Assembly (NCBI RefSeq): GCF_900566085.1
Contig: NZ_UPHT01000110.1
Span: 1 to 64,000 of the forward strand
DNA: 64,000 nt
Origin: Mycobacterium attenuatum
GTDB lineage: Bacteria; Actinomycetota; Actinomycetes; Mycobacteriales; Mycobacteriaceae
Reading direction: 5' to 3'
Positions 33,838-41,338 of the stretch are shown here, one piece after another (positions within the stretch are counted from its first letter, which is position 1; each line of letters opens with the position of its first letter). The position numbers and the translations under genes are program-made. The notes beneath the pieces are model-generated. The model worked only from the letters and a program-made list of their open reading frames with translations. It was not told the DNA's origin and made no database searches.

Positions 33838-35166
33838 ATGACTCGGCCCCGGTTTTCCACCCTCGTCGCTGCGGCGCTCACCCTGACCGCGGTGCTCCTC
33901 GGGGTCACGGTAGTGGCGCTGGACCGCGCGGGGGAACCGGCCGGCGGCAGGATCATCGTCACGGTCCGGCTCTGGGCCGAGCCGATCGCGCTGGACTACC
34001 AGCGCTCGTTCGAAGCGTTCACCCGCACGCATCCCGGCATCGAAGTGCGCACGAACCTGGTCTCCTACTCAACCTACTTCGACACCCTGCGCACCGACGT
34101 GGCCGGTGGCAGCGCCGACGACATCTTCTGGCTGTCCAACGCCCACCTGGCCGCCTATGCCGACAGCGACCGGCTGATGAAGATCGGCCCACACCTCGAT
34201 GCCGGCGATTGGGAGCCGTCGGTGGTGGACCAGTTCACCCGTAACGGCATCTTGTGGGCGGTGCCGCAGCTGACCGACGCCGGGGTCGCGCTGTTCTACA
34301 ACGCCGACCTGCTGGCAGCGGCCGGCGTGGACCCGGCGGAGCTGGACCGGCTGCGGTGGAGTGCCGGCCCCGACGACACGTTGCGTCCACTGCTGGCCCG
34401 GCTCACCGTCGACGCCGACGGACATGTAGCCGGCACACCGGGTTTCGAAGCGCGACGGGTCCGCCAGTGGGGCTACAACGCCGCCAACGACCCGCAAGGC
34501 ATCTATCTCAACTACATTGGCTCGGCCGGCGGGGTATTCCAGCGCGGCAACGAGTTCGCCTTCGACAACCCGCCCGCCATTGAGGCGTTCCGCTATCTGG
34601 TCGGCCTGATCAACGACGACCACGTCGCGCCGCCGGCCTCCGACACCAACGACAACGGCGATTTCTCCCGTAACCAATTCCTGGCCGGCCGCATGGCACT
34701 GTTTCAGTCCGGCACCTACAGCCTGGCGCCGGTGGCCCGTGATGCCACGTTCCACTGGGGTGTGGCGATGCTGCCGATCGGGCCGGCGGGCCGGGTGAGC
34801 GTTACCAATGGCATTGCAGCAGCTGGTAATTGCGCTACCAAGCATCCAGACGCGGTGCGCCAGGTGCTGGCCTGGATGGGCAGCAGGGCAGGCAACGCAT
34901 ATCTGGGACGGGACGGTGCGGCCATCCCGGCGGTATTGTCCGCCCAGCCGGTTTACTTCAGCTACTGGAAAGCCAACGGGGTCGACGTCACCCCGTTCTT
35001 CGCGGTGCTGAAGGGACCGCGCATTCCGGCGCCCGGGGGCGCCGGATTCGCTGCCGGCTACGACGCCCTCAAACCCTACTTCGACGAAATGTTCCTGGGC
35101 CGCGGCGATGTCGCAACGATCCTGAGGCAGGCGCAGGCCGCGGCCAACGCCGCAGCCCAGCGCTGA
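33838..35166 (+). CDS. uspC: Extracytoplasmic sugar-binding protein UspC
   Basis: The ATG at 33838 gives 442 aa; ATG 33829 is an alternative. The N-terminus TLVAAALTLTAVLLGVTVVA is a signal or anchor segment, followed by a family-1 extracellular solute-binding fold (RLWAEPIALDYQRSFEAFTR, LSNAHLAAYADSDRLMKIG, QLTDAGVALFYNADLLAAAG, GTYSLAPVARDATFHWGVAM). The M. tuberculosis homologue UspC (Rv2318) binds amino sugars, from published structural work I recall. It completes the uspABC operon. Confidence 0.92.
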   Translation: MTRPRFSTLVAAALTLTAVLLGVTVVALDRAGEPAGGRIIVTVRLWAEPIALDYQRSFEAFTRTHPGIEVRTNLVSYSTYFDTLRTDVAGGSADDIFWLSNAHLAAYADSDRLMKIGPHLDAGDWEPSVVDQFTRNGILWAVPQLTDAGVALFYNADLLAAAGVDPAELDRLRWSAGPDDTLRPLLARLTVDADGHVAGTPGFEARRVRQWGYNAANDPQGIYLNYIGSAGGVFQRGNEFAFDNPPAIEAFRYLVGLINDDHVAPPASDTNDNGDFSRNQFLAGRMALFQSGTYSLAPVARDATFHWGVAMLPIGPAGRVSVTNGIAAAGNCATKHPDAVRQVLAWMGSRAGNAYLGRDGAAIPAVLSAQPVYFSYWKANGVDVTPFFAVLKGPRIPAPGGAGFAAGYDALKPYFDEMFLGRGDVATILRQAQAAANAAAQR

Positions 35167-35179
35167 TGCGGCTCGACTC

Positions 35180-36052
35180 TTAGCCGGGCAGCACCAATAC
35201 CGGTACCGGGCTGTGGCGGATGATCTTGCCGCTGCGCGAACCGAGAAAGACTCGGGCGATATCACCGCGCGGTGAGGTGCCCAACGCCAATATCTCACCG
35301 TCTTGCCAGTCCGTCTGCCCCAGCGCCTGCTGCCACCCATTTCCGCTGATCACTTGCAGCACAACGTCTTTGCCTACCACGGCGTCGGTCTTGAGTTTTT
35401 CCAGCATTTCTTGGGCCTGCGCCGCCCAGGCCTGCAACACCCATGACTCGGCGTGCAGGCCCACCTCCGGTGGATACATGGTCCGGCCGCGGACCGCGAA
35501 AGTGATCACCCGCAACGGCACGCCGTAGCGCCGGGCCAGCTCCGAGCACCGCTGCACCACCTCGATCGAGTCCGGCGCCGCAGAATAACCACAGGTGAGC
35601 CGGGTAAGCCGGGCAGTGGGCGAATCGTACTGACGAGGGCTGATCGCCACCGGCACCGGTGACGAATGCAACAGCCAATCGGCGGTCGAGCCGATCAATA
35701 CCCGCGCCCGTCGCCCACTCGGGAATGAGCCCAGCACCAGCATCTCGGCGTCGACTTCCTCGATCACCTCGATCAATCCGCCCGACACCGACCGGTGTTC
35801 ACGATGCACGTAGCTGACCTCGACCCCGTCGGCCACGGTGCGCAGGTAACGCTGCGCCTCCGTCGCCGAGTCGGTGGCCAGCTCGGTGGCCCACTGCTCA
35901 AAGTCCGGTTGCGACAGCGATGCCGGCAGCCAGGGCTTCGGCACGATGGTCGCCACCGTCAGCGACGTGTTCAGCGTTCGCGTCAACCGAACGCCCAGCT
36001 GCAGCGCCGACACACCGACCCGGCCGGCCAGATACCCCACGACGACGCTCAC
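35180..36052 (-). CDS. Tandem-domain universal stress protein
   Basis: This 290-aa protein contains two USP domains, residues about 1-140 and 150-290. The nucleotide-binding pattern G-2x-G-9x-G(S/T) appears in MLVLGSFPSGRRARVLIGST in the first domain and ILALGTSPRGDIARVFLGSR in the second, followed by IIRHSPVPVLVLPG. It corresponds to Rv2319c. The start overlaps the end of the permease gene by 4 bp, so both are co-translated. It may couple ATP or cAMP sensing to the permease. Confidence 0.9.
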   Translation of the reverse strand: MSVVVGYLAGRVGVSALQLGVRLTRTLNTSLTVATIVPKPWLPASLSQPDFEQWATELATDSATEAQRYLRTVADGVEVSYVHREHRSVSGGLIEVIEEVDAEMLVLGSFPSGRRARVLIGSTADWLLHSSPVPVAISPRQYDSPTARLTRLTCGYSAAPDSIEVVQRCSELARRYGVPLRVITFAVRGRTMYPPEVGLHAESWVLQAWAAQAQEMLEKLKTDAVVGKDVVLQVISGNGWQQALGQTDWQDGEILALGTSPRGDIARVFLGSRSGKIIRHSPVPVLVLPG

Positions 36053-37569
36053 AGCTCCTCCCTACGTGGATCCGCAAGCAGCGCAGGGTTATTGAGCGCG
36101 CTGTGGTGGCGCCCCCAGAAGAGGTAGAACAGCAGCGCCGCCGCCACCCAGGCGGTGAACGCAATCCAGGTGTACCAGTGCAGGCTGTAGAGCAGGTAGC
36201 CGCAAGCCAGTACCGACAGGACCGGTGTCACCGGGTAACCGGGGACCCAGAATCCCCGCGGCAGCTCGGGAGCACGCACCCGCAGGATGATCACGCCGAG
36301 CGACACCACGATGAACGCGGTGAGCGTGCCGATGGACACCATGTCCGCCAAGCGGTCCAGCGGCACCACAGCGGCCAGGATCGACGCGGCGACCGCGACG
36401 ATCACGGTATTGCTGACCGGAGTCTGCGTGCGCGGATTCACCGCGGCGAACCGTGCCGGCAGCAACCCGTCACGACCCATCGCAAACAGAATGCGGGTCT
36501 GACCGTACAGAGTGACCAGCGTGACGGTGAAAATGGAGATCACCGCTCCGGCCGCCAAAATGGTACTGGCCCAAGTGCTGTGGGTGACATTGTCCAGAAT
36601 CGTGGCCAGCCCGGCCTCTTCCTGGGCTTGGAAACGCTGCCACGGCTGGGTACCCAACGCGGCGAACGCAACCAGCACGTAGACGCCGGTCACAACGAAC
36701 AGCGCCGCCATCAGTGCGCGCGGCACACTTTGCTGCGGATTGGTCACCTCCTCACCGGCGGTGGACACCGCGTCCAGGCCGATGAAGGAGAAGAAGATGG
36801 TGCCGGCCGCCGCTCCGATGCCGGCAATACCGAAGGGGGCGAACTGGGCGAAGCGATCGCTGCTATAGGCGGTCAGCGCGAGGACGACGAACATGCCCAG
36901 CACCCCGAGCTTGATCAGCACCATGATGGCGTTGACCTTCGCCGACTCACTGGCGCCCCTAATCAGCAGCAACGCGCACAGCGCGATCAAGATGACCGCC
37001 GGAAGGTTGACATACCCGTGCGCTTGGCCAGGCTGCGTATCCCAGGGCGCCATCGACAACGCGCTCGGCAGGCGCAACCCGAACACGTTGTGCAGCAGCT
37101 TGTTGACATAACCGCTCCAGCCGACCGCGACCGCGGCGGTGGCCACCCCGTATTCGAGCAGCAGGCAGGCCGCCACGCATACCGCGACCGCCTCGCCCAA
37201 GGTGGCGTAGGCATACGAGTACGACGAGCCCGAAACCGGTACCGCCGAGGCCAATTCGGCATAGCAGATGGCCGCGAGACCGGCAGCAATGCCGGCGATG
37301 ACGAACGAGACGATCACGCCTGGGCCCGCCTGCGGCACAGCCTCGGACAGCACGAAGAAGATCCCGGTACCTATCGTCGACCCGACGCCGAACATGGTCA
37401 GCTGAAAGGTGCCGAGGCTGCGTTTGAGGCCGCCGTTGACCCCGGCCGCGACCGCGGCGCCGACCACCGGGCGGCGCCGTAGCATCTGCTGTCTGAGACT
37501 GACCGACGTTGCCGGCAATTGCCCTCCTGGTGCTGGACCAGGCTGATTATGAACCCGGCTTGCCGCCAT
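36049..37569 (-). CDS. rocE: APC-family cationic amino acid permease (RocE-like)
   Basis: This 506-aa protein has about 12-14 membrane segments and APC-superfamily signatures (GVGSTIGTGIFFVLSEAVPQ, CYAELASAVPVSGSSYSYAY). Met at 37485 would give 478 aa, close to the 476 aa I recall for Rv2320c, so the first 28 residues may not be translated. The RocE name suggests arginine/ornithine transport; specificity here is inferred. It is followed by the overlapping universal stress protein gene. Confidence 0.88.
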   Translation of the reverse strand: MAASRVHNQPGPAPGGQLPATSVSLRQQMLRRRPVVGAAVAAGVNGGLKRSLGTFQLTMFGVGSTIGTGIFFVLSEAVPQAGPGVIVSFVIAGIAAGLAAICYAELASAVPVSGSSYSYAYATLGEAVAVCVAACLLLEYGVATAAVAVGWSGYVNKLLHNVFGLRLPSALSMAPWDTQPGQAHGYVNLPAVILIALCALLLIRGASESAKVNAIMVLIKLGVLGMFVVLALTAYSSDRFAQFAPFGIAGIGAAAGTIFFSFIGLDAVSTAGEEVTNPQQSVPRALMAALFVVTGVYVLVAFAALGTQPWQRFQAQEEAGLATILDNVTHSTWASTILAAGAVISIFTVTLVTLYGQTRILFAMGRDGLLPARFAAVNPRTQTPVSNTVIVAVAASILAAVVPLDRLADMVSIGTLTAFIVVSLGVIILRVRAPELPRGFWVPGYPVTPVLSVLACGYLLYSLHWYTWIAFTAWVAAALLFYLFWGRHHSALNNPALLADPRREEL

Positions 37570-37709
37570 CCGGCAGCGAACCGCCTGAATGGTCGGGCCG
37601 ATCGGCTAAGTAATGATTCCCGCCCGCTCGGACAGCCGCAGAAGCGGGCCCCCCGGCGGTCAAGAGCCGCGCCGGCCGGCCCGGTGGACGTGTCAGCTGG
37701 GTTGCCCGC

Positions 37710-38570
37710 TCAGGTGATCCGCAACAGTGTCTCGATCGCCACCGCTGCGCCGCCGGCCACGGCAGTGGTCGTCAGAGCCACCCAGTCGACCAGTTTGGGT
37801 CGGGCCGGATAGGCCGACAACTGGCCGGTGCCGCCACGGGCGGTGATGGCATCGCCCATCTCATCGGCTCGCCGCAGGGTCACGGTGATGGCGGCAGCCA
37901 ACAAATCGATCACTTCGGTCCGGCGCCGCTGCCGGCGGGCCTTGCGGCCGCGCGGTATGCGCTTGGGCCGCAGCCGCCGGGCTGCGTAGAGCACCTGGAA
38001 TTCGTCGATGAGCATCGGGAAGGCGCGAAGCGCGAGCGCCAAGGTGACCGCCCACTCGTCGACCGGGATCCGCAGCAGTCGCAGTGGGCGGCCCAAAGTT
38101 GCCAGGGCGGGCCCGATTTCGGCGACGTTGGTAGTCCAGGAAACCATTGCACCCAACGCGAGCAGCACGATGGACAGCGCGGTGATCCGCAGGAAATTCA
38201 ATGCTCCGCCCAGTTCAAGCTCCACTCCGGCCACCGCGATCGACGGGGCGCCGCCGGCCAGCGCAGCCGTAATGCCCCCGATGGCGAGCACGACCCATAA
38301 CCAGCGAGGCACCGATGGCACCGCACCGCGTGGGATATGGGCGAGCCTGGCCGCCGTGAGCACCAGCGCCGCCATCAGCCCGATGGCTACCCAGCCTGGA
38401 TAGAACGTCAGCAGTACCGAAATACCGAACACCACAAGCAGTTTCGTGCCGGCCCACAATTCGTGGATGATCGAGCTGCCCGGTACGGGAACCAGCAGGA
38501 CAACCGGTCGCGTGGGGCGCCGGACTCCGCGTCCTGCCGTGTCGGATGTGTTGGCTGCGGACAGCGTCAT
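37710..38570 (-). CDS. ECF transporter T component (CbiQ/EcfT-like)
   Basis: The ATG at 38570 overlaps the ABC gene stop by ATGA (38567-38570) and gives 286 aa. Five to six membrane helices are predicted, and the cytoplasmic coupling segments LALRAFPMLIDEFQVLYAAR and TVTLRRADEMGDAITARGGT carry the Ala-Arg-Gly type motifs of EcfT. It links the ATPases to the substrate-binding subunit. It corresponds to Rv2325c. Confidence 0.88.
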   Translation of the reverse strand: MTLSAANTSDTAGRGVRRPTRPVVLLVPVPGSSIIHELWAGTKLLVVFGISVLLTFYPGWVAIGLMAALVLTAARLAHIPRGAVPSVPRWLWVVLAIGGITAALAGGAPSIAVAGVELELGGALNFLRITALSIVLLALGAMVSWTTNVAEIGPALATLGRPLRLLRIPVDEWAVTLALALRAFPMLIDEFQVLYAARRLRPKRIPRGRKARRQRRRTEVIDLLAAAITVTLRRADEMGDAITARGGTGQLSAYPARPKLVDWVALTTTAVAGGAAVAIETLLRIT

Positions 38571-40630
38571 GACATGCTCCCGGTCCCGCCGGCGGCCGTC
38601 GTCGACGCCGGTTCCACGGCGCCGTTGCGCAGATGCAGCGTCCGCGGGCAAAGCTCTTCCATCCCGGCGAAATCATGGGAAATGACCACCACCGTGAGGT
38701 CCTGCTTGCGGCGCAGGTCTTCGAGTAGCCGCAGCAAACCGCGCTGGCTGGCGGCATCCAAACCCGCCAGCGGCTCGTCGAGAATCAGCGCCCGCGGTGA
38801 ACATGCCAGCAGCCCGGCCAGCACCACGCGGCGCATTTGCCCACCGCTGAGCTGATCGATGCTGCGCTTGGCCAGCGCGGGATCCAGCCCTACGACGCTC
38901 AGCGCCGCAGCCACGCGGTCCTGATCGCGGGCCGAAAAGCCCGCCGCGGAGGCGACTTCCAGGTCGACGCGGCTGCGCATCAGCTGCAGCCGGGCCGCTT
39001 GGAATGACAACGCCACGGCACCGACCTGCTCGTGGGTGGGCCGGCCATCCAGCAGGCAAGACCCGGCGGTGGGAACCGTCAGCCCGGCCATGATCCACGC
39101 CAGCGTGGACTTGCCCGAGCCGTTGCCGCCGTGGATCAGCACTCCGTCGCCCTGCTCCACCACGAAGCTGATCCCTCGCAACGCGGTCTTGGCCCACGGT
39201 GTGCCCGTCGCATATTCGTGTCCGACGTTGATCAGTTCCAGCGCCGGCCGGTGGGCCCCGTGGCCCACCGCGACGGCCGGCGACGGAACGTCTGCCGTCT
39301 CGACCATGTCGGCGTTGTCGGGTGAGTCGCTGAGATTGATGGTCCGGTCGGCCGAATCGGCCTCGTTGTTGTAGTGCGTGATGTGTACCAGCGCGGTGCG
39401 GTGGCGTTTCGTCAGGCCGGACAGCACACCCAGCAGCGCGTCGCGGCCCTGCTGGTCCACCATCGTGGTGACCTCGTCGGCAATCAGCAGCGCCGGTTCT
39501 CTAGCCAGCGCCGCCGCCAGCGCAAGCCGCTGCAGCTCACCACCGGACAGGCTTCCGGTGTCGCGTTCGGCCAGCCCGTCCAGGCCGACCTCGGCGAGCA
39601 GCCGGCCGACGTCGATGCGGGTGCCCGGCGGCAGGCCCCACACCACGTCGTCGGCGACCCGGGTGCCCAGGACCTGGCTTTCCGGATGCTGCAAAACCAC
39701 CGCCGTGCCGCCAAGCTTGCCCAAGCCCACCGCGCCCGGACGTGCCACCGTGCCTGATGTCGGCGGCCGCCCGGCGAGAACCAGCATCAACGTGGTCTTG
39801 CCCGAACCGTTTGCGCCGGTGATCGCCACATGTTCGCCGACCCGGACTTCCAGGCTGACCTCGCGCAGCGCGTCTTGGCCGGCACCGGGATAGCGGAAGC
39901 GCACGTTGTCCAATCGCACCGGAACCGGCCCGATCGGCGCCGTGTGATCACCGGCCGCAGCGTCGAGCTTGTGCACGTCGGGAATTCCGCGCATCCGATC
40001 CAGCAGCCGGGACAGCGCCCACCAACCGATCAGTGACACGATCATGATCCCGAGCGTGAAGTAGCCCAGCAACACCCACGGCCAGTACTGCAGCCCGGCG
40101 GCGAAGTATCGCTTCAGGTCGGCGGCGGCGCCCTGCAGATGGATCCGGGTCATGAAGGAAGCCAAGCCGTCCACGTTTGCGGTCATCACGTCGAAAATCA
40201 GACGGCGCAAGCGGGCCAGAGCCGCCAACATACCGACCATGGCCGCGCCGAAGACCAGCCCGGCGATCAGCGACGACACGATCACCGTCGGTGTGCCCCG
40301 GCCCCGGCGCTTGACGATTCCGGTAAGCCCGCCAATGTAGGCGCTGTGGACCACCCCCATGAAGCCGCCCATTCCGGCGATCAAGAAGGCGATCACGCCG
40401 GCGGCAACGGTCGCGGCAACCAGCACGCGCAGCCGGAAGCGGTAGGCCAGCAGCCCGGTGGGCACCGTGCCGAGCAGTGCGAGTCCCGCAGCGAACGGAA
40501 CGATGACCGAAATGATCGCGGTGACCGCGCACAGCGCGGCCATCACCGATGCCTGGGCCAGCTCTACCGGTTGCAACGGCCCCCGTCGATGTCGCGGAAG
40601 TCGCGAAGCAACAGGGGCCGGCACGGTCAC
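38567..40630 (-). CDS. ECF transporter: S component fused to two ABC ATPases
   Basis: GTG 40630 gives 687 aa. Residues about 20-190 contain roughly six membrane helices (substrate-binding component). They are followed by ATPase 1 (Walker A TGANGSGKTTLML, signature LSGGELQRLALA, Walker B LLIADEVTT) and ATPase 2 (Walker A HGGNGSGKSTLAW, signature LSGGQMRRVVLA, Walker B ALILDEPLAGLD). Together with EcfT this is a complete importer on two genes, likely for a vitamin or thiamine-pathway compound (inference). It corresponds to Rv2326c. It is divergent from the MarR regulator. Confidence 0.9.
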   Translation of the reverse strand: MTVPAPVASRLPRHRRGPLQPVELAQASVMAALCAVTAIISVIVPFAAGLALLGTVPTGLLAYRFRLRVLVAATVAAGVIAFLIAGMGGFMGVVHSAYIGGLTGIVKRRGRGTPTVIVSSLIAGLVFGAAMVGMLAALARLRRLIFDVMTANVDGLASFMTRIHLQGAAADLKRYFAAGLQYWPWVLLGYFTLGIMIVSLIGWWALSRLLDRMRGIPDVHKLDAAAGDHTAPIGPVPVRLDNVRFRYPGAGQDALREVSLEVRVGEHVAITGANGSGKTTLMLVLAGRPPTSGTVARPGAVGLGKLGGTAVVLQHPESQVLGTRVADDVVWGLPPGTRIDVGRLLAEVGLDGLAERDTGSLSGGELQRLALAAALAREPALLIADEVTTMVDQQGRDALLGVLSGLTKRHRTALVHITHYNNEADSADRTINLSDSPDNADMVETADVPSPAVAVGHGAHRPALELINVGHEYATGTPWAKTALRGISFVVEQGDGVLIHGGNGSGKSTLAWIMAGLTVPTAGSCLLDGRPTHEQVGAVALSFQAARLQLMRSRVDLEVASAAGFSARDQDRVAAALSVVGLDPALAKRSIDQLSGGQMRRVVLAGLLACSPRALILDEPLAGLDAASQRGLLRLLEDLRRKQDLTVVVISHDFAGMEELCPRTLHLRNGAVEPASTTAAGGTGSMS

Positions 40631-40718
40631 CTCACCGATTCTGCCAGGTGACGCCGCATGCGGCGGCAGCACACAACCATCCGCCGGATTGGGTTGCCAG
40701 CACCCACGATTGGTCTCA

Positions 40719-40733
40719 CATAGCAAAGCTATG
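40719..40733. promoter_or_regulatory. Candidate MarR operator
   Basis: CATAGC-AAA-GCTATG is a perfect 6-bp inverted repeat in the 116 bp between the divergent ECF transporter and marR genes, 13 bp before the marR ATG. Its size and position fit MarR-family autoregulation and control of the transporter. Confidence 0.6.
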
Positions 40734-40746
40734 CAACGATGGGAAC

Positions 40747-41232
40747 ATGAGTTCCTCCGCCGCCACCAACCCCGCCGGGACCGTGATACCCGATCACGGC
40801 CTCGGCGCAGATTTGCTGGGCGTGGTCGCGCGACTCAACCGGCTGGCTACCCAACGCATCCAGATGCCGCTGCCCTCGGCTCAGGCCCGGCTGCTGGCAA
40901 CCATCGAAGCCAAGGGCGAAGCCCGCATCGGCGACCTGGCCGCGGTCGACCACTGTTCCCAGCCCACGATGACCACGCAGGTGCGCCGCCTCGAAGAGGC
41001 CGGACTGGTGACCCGCACGGTCGACCCCGGCGATGCCCGCGCGGTGCGCATTCGCATCACGGCTGACGGGCAGCGCACTCTGGCCGCGGTGCGGGCCGAC
41101 CGTGCGGCGGCGATCGAGCCGCAACTGGCCCGGCTGGAACCGGCGGATCGGCAGGTCCTGGCGCAGGCCGTCGAGGTGCTGCGCCAGCTTCTCGACAATG
41201 CGGCGGCCACGCCGAGCCGCAACACTCTGTGA
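40747..41232 (+). CDS. MarR-family transcriptional regulator
   Basis: The ATG at 40747 gives 161 aa. The winged-helix domain is clear: ARLLATIEAKGEARIGDLAA, HCSQPTMTTQVRRLEEAGLV and the wing TRTVDPGDARAVRIRITADG. It corresponds to Rv2327. The palindrome at 40719-40733 is its likely operator, and the divergent ECF transporter genes its likely target. Confidence 0.9.
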   Translation: MSSSAATNPAGTVIPDHGLGADLLGVVARLNRLATQRIQMPLPSAQARLLATIEAKGEARIGDLAAVDHCSQPTMTTQVRRLEEAGLVTRTVDPGDARAVRIRITADGQRTLAAVRADRAAAIEPQLARLEPADRQVLAQAVEVLRQLLDNAAATPSRNTL

Positions 41233-41338
41233 CATTGCGGTGCATCCTGGATAAGTAGACCCGCCCGCCGGGTACCCAGTCAGATATTGATCGTCGCCGC
41301 GGTGACGACATTCGGTGACGAAAGGTGGCGGCCGCAAC

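Noticed and set aside
35920..37482. A 520-codon plus-strand frame opposite the amino acid permease.
   Set aside because: It is rich in Arg/Gln/His/Asp and lacks any motif; the minus strand encodes a clear APC permease.
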